This document shows positions 15,885 through 25,313 of a stretch of DNA of 64,000 nucleotides, in pieces. The notes beneath the pieces were generated by a model. That model made no database searches. It was not told the DNA's origin and saw nothing but the letters and a program-made list of their open reading frames with translations. Source of the DNA: an uncultured Candidatus Saccharibacteria bacterium (GTDB lineage Bacteria; Patescibacteria; Saccharimonadia; Saccharimonadales; UBA6022); NCBI GenBank assembly GCA_946886125.1, contig CAMPHY010000001.1, forward strand, positions 1-64,000, in the 5' to 3' direction. Numbering within the stretch: the first letter of the stretch is position 1; every line of letters starts with the position of its first letter. The position numbers and the translations under genes were made by a program.

Positions 15885-18800
15885 TTACGCCTCCTCCTTT
15901 ATTTCATCTACTTCATCAATGTCTTGAATACTTACACCATCACCTAGATCACCAAGTTCATCTGCTTCATCGCGCACCGTCTCTTCGGTACTAATGTCGA
16001 TAATAGCCGGAACAGTCTTATCTGACGGGCCCGCGCTTGCAATAATATGCTCAGCATCAATCACCGCGTCTTCACTCTCGTCGAGAAGATCGACACGCAG
16101 ACCCAGACCCTGCAATTCTTTTACAAGAACGTTAAAGCTTTCTGGAAGCTTTGGACCGACAATCGGCTCATCTTTGATAATCGATTCATACGCCTTAGCA
16201 CGGCCGTATACATCATCGGACTTAATGGTTAGCATTTCTTGGAGTGTCGTTGCGGCGCCATATGCTTCGAGCGCCCAAACTTCCATCTCTCCAAATCGCT
16301 GACCACCGTTTTGGGCTTTACCGCCAAGTGGCTGCTGGGTAACCATTGTGTATGGACCAGTTGAACGAGCGTGTATCTTATCACTCACCATGTGATGAAG
16401 CTTAATGATGTGCATCACACCAACAGTTGTACGCTCTTCAAATGCTTCGCCAGTACGACCGTCAAACAACTGAGATTTACCATCACGAGCATAGCCAGCT
16501 TTTTCAAGCTCATCGCTAATAACTTGATCAGATACACCGTTAAATGGTGGGGTTGCAACCTTGTAACCAAGTGCACGTGCCGCCATTCCAAGGTGAGTTT
16601 CAAATAGCTGACCAATGTTCATACGACTCGGCACACCAAGTGGATTCAAAATAACGTCTACCGGAGTACCATCTTCCATGAATGGCATATCTTCTGCAGG
16701 CAGAATACGAGCCACAACACCCTTGTTACCGTGACGTCCAGCAAGCTTATCGCCAACTGAAATCTTACGGAGTTGAGCCACAAAGATCTGGATCTGCATC
16801 AAGACACCAGCCTTTAGTTCATGACCATTTTCACGAGAGAAGATCTTAACACCAACAACCTTACCGCCACCAGCGTTATTCATACGTTGTGAGGTGTCAC
16901 GGACATCTTTAGCTTTTTCACCAAAGATAGCACGTAGTAGTCGTTCTTCAGAACTAAGCTCTTGCTCGCCCTTTGGCGTAATCTTTCCTACAAGTACGTC
17001 GCCTGATTTAACCTCAGAGCCGACTTGCACAATACCGCTTTCGTCGAGATGACGAAGTGATTCTTCTGATACATTTGGGATATCTCGAGTAACAATTTCT
17101 GGACCAAGCTTTGTTTCGCGAACTTCAACAGTGTAATCCTTGATGTTAATACTCGTCAGTGCGTCGTCTTTAACAATCCGGTCAGATAGCACGATCGCGT
17201 CGTCCATATTGTAGCCGCCCCATGGCATAAAGGCTACCGTGAGATCACGACCAAGTGCGAGTTCACCATCTGCAATAGAGGCACCTTCGATCAGACGATC
17301 ACCAGCTTTGACTTTTTGACCACGAACTACGCATACTTTTTGGTTAATTGAACGATCATCATTACTCTTTGTAAAGTGAACGACGTCATAGATTTTCACA
17401 CCATCTTTGTATTTCACGTGTACCTGATCACCGTCTGCGCGAACTACTTCACCATCTGCTTCCGCAAGGATTAATTGGCTAGTGTTCTTAGCTACCTCAG
17501 CCTCAATACCTGTACCTACCGTTGGCGCTTCAGGGGTAAGGAGTGGCACTGCCTGCTTCTGCATGTTTGTACCAGTAAGAGAGCGGTCGATACGGTTTTT
17601 CTCAATAAATGGTACCAAGCTAGCTGGTGGACCAAGAATCTGTTTATGCGCTGCATCCATATAGGTTACTTCAGAGGCATCAACCTGCTCTGGTAGGAGT
17701 CCATTACGAGCACTCACACGTTCAGCAGCAAATGAATTATCCTCATTTAGCTCAGCGCCGGCATCTGCAATCACTTCAACAAGCTCTTGTGAGGCGTCAA
17801 GGTAAACTACTTCATCAGTTACTTTGCCATTTACCACCTTTAGATACGGAGTTTCAATAAAGCCATACTCATTGACACGAGCGTAGCTCGCAAGGTTAAG
17901 CACTAGTCCAATGTTGGCACCTTCAGGAGTTTCAACTGAACAAAGACGACCATAGTGAGTCGGGTGCGCATCACGCACATCAAAGCCAGCACGTTCACGA
18001 GAAAGTCCGCCAGGACCCATTGAACTAAGGCGGCGTTTATGAGAAAGCTCGGCGAGTGGGTTTGTCTCATCCATAAGCTGTGAAAGCTGAGATGAAGCAA
18101 AGAATTCACGAACCGCAGCCACGACTGGTCGAGCGTTAATCAATTGACCAGGAGTTACATTCTCAATATCGCTCATACTCATGCGATCCATCGCATTACG
18201 TTGCATACGAAGCATACCAACTCGGAACTGTCGGGCGACAAGTTCACCAACAAGCTTGATACGACGGTTAGACAATGCGTCAATATCATCGGCTGGTTCT
18301 TGAGTATTGTTTAAGCGAATAATCTCCTTGATGATTGCAATCAGATCACTCATCTGGAACACACGGTTCTCAGTAGTGTTCGCTACATCAAGACCGAGAC
18401 GCTGGTTGAGCTTGAAGCGCCCTACGCGGCTATAGTCAAAACGCTTAAAATCAAAGAACATACGCTCAATCATACTGCGAGCGTTATCAACAGTAGCGAG
18501 GTCACCTGGTCGAAGACGACGATACACTTCAATAAGTGCTTCATTTGAACCACGAGCTGGATCTTTATCGAGGGTGGCATCGATATATTTCACTTCACCA
18601 GTGTCTACGTCGGCAAAAAGACTCTTAATTTCACTTGTCTTATTATGACCAAGTGCACGGAGCAAGGTAGTAACAGGAAGCTTGCGACGACGATCGATTT
18701 TGACATACAACACTCCGTTGGCGGCTGTTTCAAATTCAAGCCATGCACCACGGCCTGGAATAAGCTTTGCACCGTAGTTATTACGAGTTGCCGTGCTGTC

Positions 18801-19241
18801 AGCCGTAAAGAATACACCCGCAGAACGGATCAGCTGGGACACAACGACACGTTCAGTACCGTTAATCACAAACGTACCACGGTCAGTCATCCATGGGTAA
18901 TCGCCAAGATAAATTTCTTGCTCTTTGACTTCACCAGTCACCTTATTTGTCAGTTCTACGTTAGCGTGCAAAGGAGCGTCAAATGTGACGTTGTTTTCTT
19001 TTGCATACAGCTCAGTAACTTTTGGATCTTGGAAATTATATTCCTTAAATCGCAATTCGAGTTTTTGACCAGTATAGTCCTCGATTGGATTTAGTTCTGC
19101 AAATATTTCACTCAAACCAGTCTCGACGAATTCACGCCAAGAGTCTTTCTGGTGAGCGATGAGATTTGGGAGCGGTAGAGCGGTGTCATCTTTTGTAAAG
19201 AAAACACGCTTAGCCGCTACGTCAGGCTGGGTTTTTGCCAC
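15885..19241 (-). CDS. rpoB: DNA-directed RNA polymerase beta subunit
   Basis: Beta (1118 residues), shorter than E. coli (1342), as in many CPR. The rifampicin region reads SSQLSQLMDETNPLAELSHKRR: Q, D, H, R and S contacts are kept, with Leu for E. coli F514. The switch and flap segments (GRHGNKGVVARI, GGKAQNGGQRFGEMEVWALE) are normal. It starts with GTG, preceded by GAGGAGC. It is cotranscribed with rpoC; the usual upstream rplJ-rplL genes are not adjacent. Confidence 0.98.
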   Translation of the reverse strand: MAKTQPDVAAKRVFFTKDDTALPLPNLIAHQKDSWREFVETGLSEIFAELNPIEDYTGQKLELRFKEYNFQDPKVTELYAKENNVTFDAPLHANVELTNKVTGEVKEQEIYLGDYPWMTDRGTFVINGTERVVVSQLIRSAGVFFTADSTATRNNYGAKLIPGRGAWLEFETAANGVLYVKIDRRRKLPVTTLLRALGHNKTSEIKSLFADVDTGEVKYIDATLDKDPARGSNEALIEVYRRLRPGDLATVDNARSMIERMFFDFKRFDYSRVGRFKLNQRLGLDVANTTENRVFQMSDLIAIIKEIIRLNNTQEPADDIDALSNRRIKLVGELVARQFRVGMLRMQRNAMDRMSMSDIENVTPGQLINARPVVAAVREFFASSQLSQLMDETNPLAELSHKRRLSSMGPGGLSRERAGFDVRDAHPTHYGRLCSVETPEGANIGLVLNLASYARVNEYGFIETPYLKVVNGKVTDEVVYLDASQELVEVIADAGAELNEDNSFAAERVSARNGLLPEQVDASEVTYMDAAHKQILGPPASLVPFIEKNRIDRSLTGTNMQKQAVPLLTPEAPTVGTGIEAEVAKNTSQLILAEADGEVVRADGDQVHVKYKDGVKIYDVVHFTKSNDDRSINQKVCVVRGQKVKAGDRLIEGASIADGELALGRDLTVAFMPWGGYNMDDAIVLSDRIVKDDALTSINIKDYTVEVRETKLGPEIVTRDIPNVSEESLRHLDESGIVQVGSEVKSGDVLVGKITPKGEQELSSEERLLRAIFGEKAKDVRDTSQRMNNAGGGKVVGVKIFSRENGHELKAGVLMQIQIFVAQLRKISVGDKLAGRHGNKGVVARILPAEDMPFMEDGTPVDVILNPLGVPSRMNIGQLFETHLGMAARALGYKVATPPFNGVSDQVISDELEKAGYARDGKSQLFDGRTGEAFEERTTVGVMHIIKLHHMVSDKIHARSTGPYTMVTQQPLGGKAQNGGQRFGEMEVWALEAYGAATTLQEMLTIKSDDVYGRAKAYESIIKDEPIVGPKLPESFNVLVKELQGLGLRVDLLDESEDAVIDAEHIIASAGPSDKTVPAIIDISTEETVRDEADELGDLGDGVSIQDIDEVDEIKEEA

Positions 19242-19272
19242 GTTGTTGCTCCTCGCATATAAATTTGGTTAG

Positions 19273-19296
19273 GGGTATTCGGCGCCGAAGATTCCC
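19273..19296. other. palindromic hairpin in the rpoBC leader
   Basis: TTCGGCGCCGAA at 19278-19289 is a perfect 12-bp palindrome flanked by GGG and CCC, 30 nt before the rpoB ribosome binding site in a leader of about 130 nt. It could be a regulatory hairpin or a protein site. Confidence 0.35.
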
Positions 19297-19376
19297 TTAC
19301 CTGTGGTTGAATTTTTGATAGGTGCCACCCTAGTAAATTACACACATAACCACAGCTACACTACTTCTTAGTACCC

Positions 19377-19405
19377 ATTGTGAAGAATTTATGGCAAATA
19401 GTCAA
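19377..19405 (-). promoter_or_regulatory. rpoBC promoter
   Basis: Minus strand TTGACT, 17-nt spacer, CACAAT. The only strong sigma-70-like match between rpoB and the upstream gene; it partly overlaps the region just before the end of the PP2C-like gene. Confidence 0.65.
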
Positions 19406-19418
19406 GACTATTTATCTG

Positions 19419-20210
19419 TTAGGGCTGTTTGCCAATATCGATTACCATTGCTGTTGTATCGTCGATTTTTGTCGAGTTCAATACAAAAAGGTCAGCTACA
19501 GCTTGCGCGCCCAACCTACAGCTTGTATAACTGCGCCATTGATCTGGACGAACACGCTCGCTCGCCGTATCACCAAGCACCCCATCTGTAAAAAGCATAA
19601 ACCGATCTCCGGATTCAAGCGCGACGCTTCCCCACTCCGCTTCCCTGGAACTCTCACTCTTCGTACCAGGCTCTTTAGTTAAGACTAAAGGAGGGCGCGC
19701 CTCACCAGGTTGCCACTTCCTGGACTCTCCTAGATAATTTAGCAATTGATGACCAGCTATCACTTGCTCGCTAGTGAGCGCCTCAATTACATCACCACGT
19801 CGCCGTACGAGCTGTGAATCACCTAAATGCAAATAGGAAGCTTGATTATCGGGTGTTACAACCAATCCGGTTAAGGTAGTCGTTGCCCCTGTAAGTAGCG
19901 CCGCTTTATGTAGTTGATCTAATAACCCGCCAGTGAACATATCTCTTGCTGCTTCGGCAGTCAACAATACGGAATCTGATACCTCTTCAACAAACTGCCG
20001 TGTAACAGAATGTGCAGCGGTCGCTGCATTTTTATCGATCGCCACACCATCTGCGATGGCAAATACTGTTAATTCATCGTTATGGCGCATTGCGTCTTGA
20101 CCGCTCGGACTATGCAAATCAATAAAACGCTTTAAGCGGCGTGCCTTTTCAAGCTTTGTTTCCGCCCGGCAGCCAAAATCTACAACCTCTAGTTTTGTCA
20201 TTTCGAGCAT
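19419..20210 (-). CDS. PP2C-like protein phosphatase
   Basis: PPM/PP2C-type Ser/Thr phosphatase fold (263 residues). Visible motifs are QDAMRHND (metal Asp region), FAIADGV, GATTTLTGLVV, YLHLGDSQLVRRR, FMLFTDGV and the terminal DDTTAMVI, which supply the metal-binding Asp residues. The usual ADGMGG is ADGVAI, so the glycine pair is missing. It would reverse Ser/Thr phosphorylation; no kinase gene is in the window. The first ATG at 20210 or the one four codons later are both possible. Confidence 0.85.
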   Translation of the reverse strand: MLEMTKLEVVDFGCRAETKLEKARRLKRFIDLHSPSGQDAMRHNDELTVFAIADGVAIDKNAATAAHSVTRQFVEEVSDSVLLTAEAARDMFTGGLLDQLHKAALLTGATTTLTGLVVTPDNQASYLHLGDSQLVRRRGDVIEALTSEQVIAGHQLLNYLGESRKWQPGEARPPLVLTKEPGTKSESSREAEWGSVALESGDRFMLFTDGVLGDTASERVRPDQWRSYTSCRLGAQAVADLFVLNSTKIDDTTAMVIDIGKQP

Positions 20211-20248
20211 TTAACAACTAAACGGAGAAATAGTCAACCAGTTATTAA

Positions 20249-20845
20249 TCAAGCTTTGGTAATTACTTCATCAACTATGCCATAAGTAACTGCCTCTTCG
20301 GCGCTCATCCAAAAGTCGCGATCGGCATCTTTCTCTATCTTTGCTAGTTTCTGGCCAGTATTCTTAGCTAAGATTTTATTAAGTTGCTGCTTCAAGAATA
20401 GTCCTTCGCGTAGTGTGATTTCCTGATCAGTAATTTTACCCTGAGTACCACTACTTGGCTGGTGAATCATAATACGACTGTTTGGTAATGCAAAGCGCTT
20501 ACCTTTCGTACCACTACTTAATAAGAATGCTCCCATACTTGCTTGCAAGCCAATGCCAATTGTCTGTACATCTGGTGCAATAAATTGAATGGTGTCATAA
20601 ATAGCCAATCCGTCATAAACGCTACCGCCTGGGCTGTTAATGTAGAGGCGTATATCTTTTTTAGAATCTTCGTACGCAAGGTGCAATAACTGAGCAACAA
20701 CAATATTTGCCGTATGCTCATTAACATCTTCACCCAGGAAGATGATTCGTTCATTTAAAAGACGTGAGTAAATATCAAAGGCACGCTCACCGTCTTGAGT
20801 TTTTTCAATGACTGTCGGTACTAAATAGTTACTAGGCTTGTTCAT
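20249..20845 (-). CDS. clpP: ATP-dependent Clp protease proteolytic subunit
   Basis: ClpP (198 residues from the ATG at 20845). Catalytic triad: Ser in [11 protein letters not shown], His in MIHQPSSG, Asp in [11 protein letters not shown]. The start at [15 protein letters not shown] fits the family; a TTG-led extension to 20875 would read through the promoter. TATACT ends 6 nt before this ATG, so the mRNA is probably leaderless. ClpC, encoded at 41.4-43.9 kb, is a likely unfoldase partner. The usual tig-clpP-clpX arrangement is partly kept: tig lies upstream with one small gene between, and clpX is absent here. Confidence 0.97.
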   Translation of the reverse strand: MNKPSNYLVPTVIEKTQDGERAFDIYSRLLNERIIFLGEDVNEHTANIVVAQLLHLAYEDSKKDIRLYINSPGGSVYDGLAIYDTIQFIAPDVQTIGIGLQASMGAFLLSSGTKGKRFALPNSRIMIHQPSSGTQGKITDQEITLREGLFLKQQLNKILAKNTGQKLAKIEKDADRDFWMSAEEAVTYGIVDEVITKA

Positions 20846-20892
20846 ATATTCAGTATAGCGCTCGCTAGCACTCAATGCAAGTGAGTGCCAAT

Positions 20893-21246
20893 CTACAATT
20901 GCGCTTCAACGGATGAAACCGCTTGAGCAATATCGTCACCACTATAACAAAGCACTGGCTCTTCATTCTCAGCGCCATAAGCATATGCTTGGTATACTCC
21001 ACCATCATAATCATGATCTACGTAACCAACGTAAATAATACCTTTATCATTCAAAGTACAAAAATCATAAGTACGACCATGGTCAGCGTCAAAATTACGT
21101 ACTATCCAAGTGGGCTCACCAGCATGCAGAGCGGCAGTTTTATGCTCGTAATACGTATCTACATCCTCAGGTAAATGCTCAACCTCAAAGTCATACGGTG
21201 GATTATTTCCTGATAGTGGCTCGTAGTCTCCAAGTTGCTCGGTCAT
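20893..21246 (-). CDS. unknown acidic protein, 117 aa
   Basis: Not recognised. Very acidic and aromatic, with a repeated Tyr/Asp pattern ([25 protein letters not shown]) that looks beta-rich. No membrane segment. It lies between tig and clpP; TATAAC ends 6 nt before the ATG, suggesting a separate leaderless mRNA. Confidence 0.65.
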   Translation of the reverse strand: MTEQLGDYEPLSGNNPPYDFEVEHLPEDVDTYYEHKTAALHAGEPTWIVRNFDADHGRTYDFCTLNDKGIIYVGYVDHDYDGGVYQAYAYGAENEEPVLCYSGDDIAQAVSSVEAQL

Positions 21247-21261
21247 ACAACCGTTATACGC

Positions 21262-22545
21262 CTACTTAGTGTTTAATTCAACCAAACGATCAACAGTCTT
21301 CTCTGTCAACAGACGATTGGCAATATCACGACGAGCTTCAGGTGTATCCATTTGCTTAACTGTCTCAGGGCTGTTAGCGTATTGTTGCTTATACTTCTGA
21401 ACATGATCTTCAAGCTCCTGGTTGGTAGCTTCAATTTTCTCAATTTTACTTAACTCTGCCAAAATAAGACCAGCTTTAACACGCTTCTCAGCAGCTTCTT
21501 TTACTTCCGTATCTAGCCACTCTTCTTTTGTAAGTTTTTTAGACTCCAAGAACATATCAAGATTCATACCCTGATACATCAAGTTCTGTGTCATATCTTG
21601 TTCAATACTTCGTGCTTGATCTTGTACTAAGATCTCTGGAACAGGAACATTTGATACTTCGATCAGTTCACCAACAAGCGCATCTTTTAACTTTTCATTA
21701 GCTTCACGTTCTTTTTGCGTCGTCAGCTCACGCTTAATATCAGCTTTCAGCTCTTCAACACTTGTAAATGGTCCGCATTTTGCCGCAAATTCATCATTCA
21801 CCTCTGGCAACTCGGTCTCTTTGACAGTTTTTAGAGTCGTCGTAAAAGTAACTTTAGCGCCCGCTAACTCTTTAGAGTGGTAATCTTCGGGAAATGCCAA
21901 TTCAAGGTCAAATGTGTCGCCCGGCTTTTTACCAACGATACCTTCTTCAAATCCAGGAATAAAAGAATTACTACCAAGTGTGAGGTCGTAGTCTTGAGCC
22001 GTTCCGCCATCAAATGCCTCACCATCACGCTTACCGACAAAATCGATAACAACTTGATCGCCATTTTTAGCGGCACGCTCTACATCTTTTTTATTAGCAA
22101 AGCTTGTGCGCATACGCTCGATGATTTCATCTACATCTTTAGCTGCGACTGTTGCTTTTTCTGGCTTACTAGTCAGTTTTTTGTAGTCGCCAAGCGTAAT
22201 AGCCGGAATAATTTCAGCTTCAGCCGTAAACTCAACTTCGCTGCCTGGAACGTATTTTTTAATCTCTACCGCCGGTCGATCCAATGCTTGAATTTTTTCT
22301 GCGACAAACGCCTCTGCTACTGCTTTTGAAACAGCATCTTCGAGTGTTTGTTCACCTAAAGCTGCAGGATCAACATTTTTTGCCGCCACGCTAGCCGGGA
22401 CTTTACCGGCACGAAAGCCTGGTACTTTTATTTTTTGAGCTAGTTTAGTCAAAGCAACTTGCTCAGCAGCAGCAAGCTCTTCTTTTCCAAGAGTAATTGT
22501 TAGTTCAACTTTAGTATCGGATAGGTGTTTTACGGTCGTCTTCAT
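21262..22545 (-). CDS. tig: trigger factor
   Basis: Ribosome-associated chaperone and prolyl isomerase (427 residues). The N-terminal ribosome-binding domain includes the loop with GFRAGKVP (about 42-50, the GFRxGKxP signature). The FKBP-type PPIase domain follows at about 150-245 (GDQVVIDFVGKRDGEAFDGG, FIPGFEEGIVGKKPGD), then the helical C-terminal cradle. TATAAT ends 7 nt before the ATG. It is near clpP, as in many bacteria. Confidence 0.97.
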   Translation of the reverse strand: MKTTVKHLSDTKVELTITLGKEELAAAEQVALTKLAQKIKVPGFRAGKVPASVAAKNVDPAALGEQTLEDAVSKAVAEAFVAEKIQALDRPAVEIKKYVPGSEVEFTAEAEIIPAITLGDYKKLTSKPEKATVAAKDVDEIIERMRTSFANKKDVERAAKNGDQVVIDFVGKRDGEAFDGGTAQDYDLTLGSNSFIPGFEEGIVGKKPGDTFDLELAFPEDYHSKELAGAKVTFTTTLKTVKETELPEVNDEFAAKCGPFTSVEELKADIKRELTTQKEREANEKLKDALVGELIEVSNVPVPEILVQDQARSIEQDMTQNLMYQGMNLDMFLESKKLTKEEWLDTEVKEAAEKRVKAGLILAELSKIEKIEATNQELEDHVQKYKQQYANSPETVKQMDTPEARRDIANRLLTEKTVDRLVELNTK

Positions 22546-22569
22546 TCAACCAATTATAACAGATCAAAA

Positions 22570-23907
22570 TTATTCGAACAAATCGTCAAGTTCATCTTGT
22601 CGCTTGCGCCGACGGTCTTTGACACTGGTAATGATTCGCTCTAAACTTAATTTCTCTTCGTTTTCAGTGTGTGTATCCTTAAATGTATATACTTCAGCAG
22701 CTAGTTCGGCTTCGCCAACGAATACGACAAAAGGTATATTTTTCTTAATAACCGCCCTTAACTGCTTCTCCAGCTTGCGGCCACTAATATCCACTTCTAC
22801 ATTGACGCCTTCTTCGCGCAGCCTACTCGCAAGTGCAAGTGCCCCGTTCAATGAATCACCGAGTACGACAATACCTACTTCTGTCGTAGAAAATAGCTCA
22901 GGCAATAGATTATGCGTCCTAAGGAATAGTTCCATCATTGTAAGACCAGGAGCCATACCAACAGTAGGAATTGGCTCTGCTCCGAATAAGCCAACCAAAC
23001 CATCATAACGGCCACCACCGAATAGTGAGCGATTGTTGTCTTCGTGTGTATCAAATACCTCAAACACCGTCCCAGTATAATAATCAAGACCACGCATGAG
23101 CGTGATATCAAACATAGCATTTTTTACGCCCGCAGCTTCAAGTAGCGTAAACAATTCCTGTACTTCACTTACCGCACTACTGTCGCGAATTTCCGACGGA
23201 AGATCAGCCATACTTTTTGCCTGTAGAAGTACCGTCACCTTTGAAAGACCAGCAGCGGCAGATTCATCACCAAAAATATCAATTGCTTGATCGCGAAAAT
23301 CTTCATGAGAAATTTTATTTTTTCGATCAAACAACTTAACCATTAATTGTGCTTGTACGGTATCGAGCCCTAAGTACTGCGCCATCATAAAGTTAATAAG
23401 CTTGCGATTGTTAATTTTAATAACATACATACTATTATTCGCGCCGAACGCCTGCATCAACTGGCTCGCAAGACCAATAATTTCAGCTTCAGCAAGGACG
23501 CTATCTACACCAAAAATATCGGTATTAAGCTGCCAAAATTCACGCTCACGACCACGCTGTGGACGCTCATACCGCATGAAGTTTGCTATTGAATAAAGGC
23601 GTGCTGGATATCCGAGCTCTTGGCGTTGCGCGGCAACCATACGTGATATTGACGGAGTCATTTCTGGACGAATAGCAACAGTTCGACCACCACGATCAGA
23701 AAAAGTATAGGTTTGTTCACTTGCCAGCTCCTGGCCACTCTTAGCTGTATATACCTCTAAAGGTTCGAGTAGCGGTGCACCATATTCTTCGTATCCATGT
23801 CGCTGAACCACACTACGCCATATATTAAAAATATAATTTTGGACGCGCTTATCAGCAGGGTAGTAATCTCGAGTTCCTTTATATGGTTGTGAAGATAGTG
23901 TACTCAT
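22570..23907 (-). CDS. hisS: histidine-tRNA ligase
   Basis: Class II HisRS (446 residues from the ATG at 23907, MSTLSSQPYKGTRDYYP). Motif 2 region FMRYERPQRGREREFWQLNTDIFG, histidine motifs GLDYYTGTVFEVF and LFGGGRYDGL, and a C-terminal anticodon-binding domain (GVNVEVDISGRKLEKQLRAV) are present. The C-terminus is basic and then acidic (KDRRRKRQDELDDLFE). An upstream extension to 23943 has no supporting signal and crosses the TTATGCTTGCA promoter element region. No Shine-Dalgarno is evident. Confidence 0.97.
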   Translation of the reverse strand: MSTLSSQPYKGTRDYYPADKRVQNYIFNIWRSVVQRHGYEEYGAPLLEPLEVYTAKSGQELASEQTYTFSDRGGRTVAIRPEMTPSISRMVAAQRQELGYPARLYSIANFMRYERPQRGREREFWQLNTDIFGVDSVLAEAEIIGLASQLMQAFGANNSMYVIKINNRKLINFMMAQYLGLDTVQAQLMVKLFDRKNKISHEDFRDQAIDIFGDESAAAGLSKVTVLLQAKSMADLPSEIRDSSAVSEVQELFTLLEAAGVKNAMFDITLMRGLDYYTGTVFEVFDTHEDNNRSLFGGGRYDGLVGLFGAEPIPTVGMAPGLTMMELFLRTHNLLPELFSTTEVGIVVLGDSLNGALALASRLREEGVNVEVDISGRKLEKQLRAVIKKNIPFVVFVGEAELAAEVYTFKDTHTENEEKLSLERIITSVKDRRRKRQDELDDLFE

Positions 23908-23938
23908 TGTGGTAATTTTGGCACATTTGACCACTGTT

Positions 23939-23949
23939 TGCAAGCATAA
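23939..23949 (-). promoter_or_regulatory. putative hisS promoter element TTATGCTTGCA
   Basis: Second copy of the 11-mer described at 3467; TATGCT as -10 would give a hisS leader of roughly 20-25 nt. Confidence 0.4.
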
Positions 23950-23950
23950 G

Positions 23951-24586
23951 CTAGGTTGAATGATCGTGTGGTGCGACGTCGAAAAGCGGACGTTCTGTTA
24001 AGTGTGGCTTTGAAACATATATTTGCTTTTCTTTCGGTACTGGAATTTTACGATAAGCATCTGAGGCATCACTGGAGCGTGAAACGCTGAAATCATCAGC
24101 AAGTTTTCTCCACGCATCCTTACGATCAACTTCATCCAGGAGCATACGATGCGGCAAACATGTTGTAACCAGTAATGGTTCATCGATTCCCCATCTATCT
24201 AAAACAAAGCCCCCCAACATTCGTCGCTGCTGTTCATGTGCCAATACTCTTACCCCTAGCTCGATGTCGCCATTCGGCAACGTTCGATACTCTGGCAGAC
24301 GAGCAATTTGAATTTGTTGAGAATTAATTTGCGCAATATTTTTACGATCACGCGCCAGTCGTGCAGCGTGCATAGGTATGTACGTCACGCCATCATTTGT
24401 ACTATCTATCATGGGCAAGGTTTTCGATAACCAAGAGCGAAATAATAACTTCCGACCAGTGCGCTCATCGGGCAACAAAAAACGCTGCAAGGCAGCGTCC
24501 AGTTTATCGCTCGGCTCAAAGCCGACTTGAATACGCATGGTATGAGCCACGCCAGCATGTTCAAAATCATTTTCATGAATTGCCAT
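23951..24586 (-). CDS. unknown protein, 211 aa
   Basis: Not recognised. Soluble, mixed charge. The middle is probably alpha/beta (GGFVLDRWGIDEPLLVTTCLPHRMLLDEVDRKDAWRKLADDF), and the C-terminus is low-complexity and basic. It stops just before the hisS promoter element and starts 20 bp after the end of the RNA methyltransferase gene on the same strand, so the two may be cotranscribed. Confidence 0.7.
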   Translation of the reverse strand: MAIHENDFEHAGVAHTMRIQVGFEPSDKLDAALQRFLLPDERTGRKLLFRSWLSKTLPMIDSTNDGVTYIPMHAARLARDRKNIAQINSQQIQIARLPEYRTLPNGDIELGVRVLAHEQQRRMLGGFVLDRWGIDEPLLVTTCLPHRMLLDEVDRKDAWRKLADDFSVSRSSDASDAYRKIPVPKEKQIYVSKPHLTERPLFDVAPHDHST

Positions 24587-24606
24587 CCTACATTAACAAT
24601 GACAGA

Positions 24607-25233
24607 CTACTCAGCCTTGGTCAATACATGTACGCGGAGCCATGCATACATAACGATCCCAGCGGCTACACCAACATTAATTGACCGCGTGCTGCCAAAT
24701 TGTTCAATCATGACCATCTTTTTACTCACCGCTTGCATCGCTTCACTCAAGCCAGGCCCTTCACCGCCAAAAACCAGTACCGCCCGCTTCGGCAATGATG
24801 TTTGTGCAAGCGGTATCGAACCTTCTATATTATCTACCGCAATCACTTCACGCTCATCTTGTCTCATTGCTTCTGCAAATTCATCAACCGTTGCATGGTG
24901 TTTTACGTCTAAATAACGGTCGGTCACCATAGCACCGCGTCTGTTCCAGTGCCGTTTTCCAATTACGTGCACCACAGCTACATTAAAAGCATTAGCCGAT
25001 CGCACAATCGTGCCAATATTACTATCGTGCTGCCAGTTTTCAATTGCCACATGGACATCAAACCGTTTAGCGTCAAGATCGGCTTTAATCGCCTCGACCG
25101 TCCAATAGCGATATTCGTCAAGTACGTTGCGCCTATCGCCGAGCGCAAGCAGCTCGGGGTCGTATTTTGCATCAGCAGGCCATGGCACCGCATGTGGCCC
25201 CACCCCTACCTCATTTTGTTCACTATCTTCCAT
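24607..25233 (-). CDS. SpoU/TrmH family RNA 2'-O-methyltransferase
   Basis: SPOUT-class methyltransferase (208 residues) with the three signature motifs: NIGTIVRSANAF (motif 1), VFGGEGPGLS (motif 2) and QFGSTRSINVGVAAGIVMYAW (motif 3), forming the SAM-binding trefoil knot. It would methylate ribose 2'-OH in tRNA or rRNA; the target cannot be read from sequence. TATACT lies 9 nt before the ATG, giving a very short leader. Confidence 0.92.
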   Translation of the reverse strand: MEDSEQNEVGVGPHAVPWPADAKYDPELLALGDRRNVLDEYRYWTVEAIKADLDAKRFDVHVAIENWQHDSNIGTIVRSANAFNVAVVHVIGKRHWNRRGAMVTDRYLDVKHHATVDEFAEAMRQDEREVIAVDNIEGSIPLAQTSLPKRAVLVFGGEGPGLSEAMQAVSKKMVMIEQFGSTRSINVGVAAGIVMYAWLRVHVLTKAE

Positions 25234-25313
25234 GTTACCTACAGTATAGCGTACCTCGACACTGTAGTATTTAGCGTGTATGCTAAAACCATTAGCTGTT
25301 ATAAAGGAAAAGC

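Noticed and set aside
18645..19094. 149-codon + strand ORF opposite rpoB
   Set aside because: Antisense shadow of rpoB with no ribosome binding site or recognisable domain.
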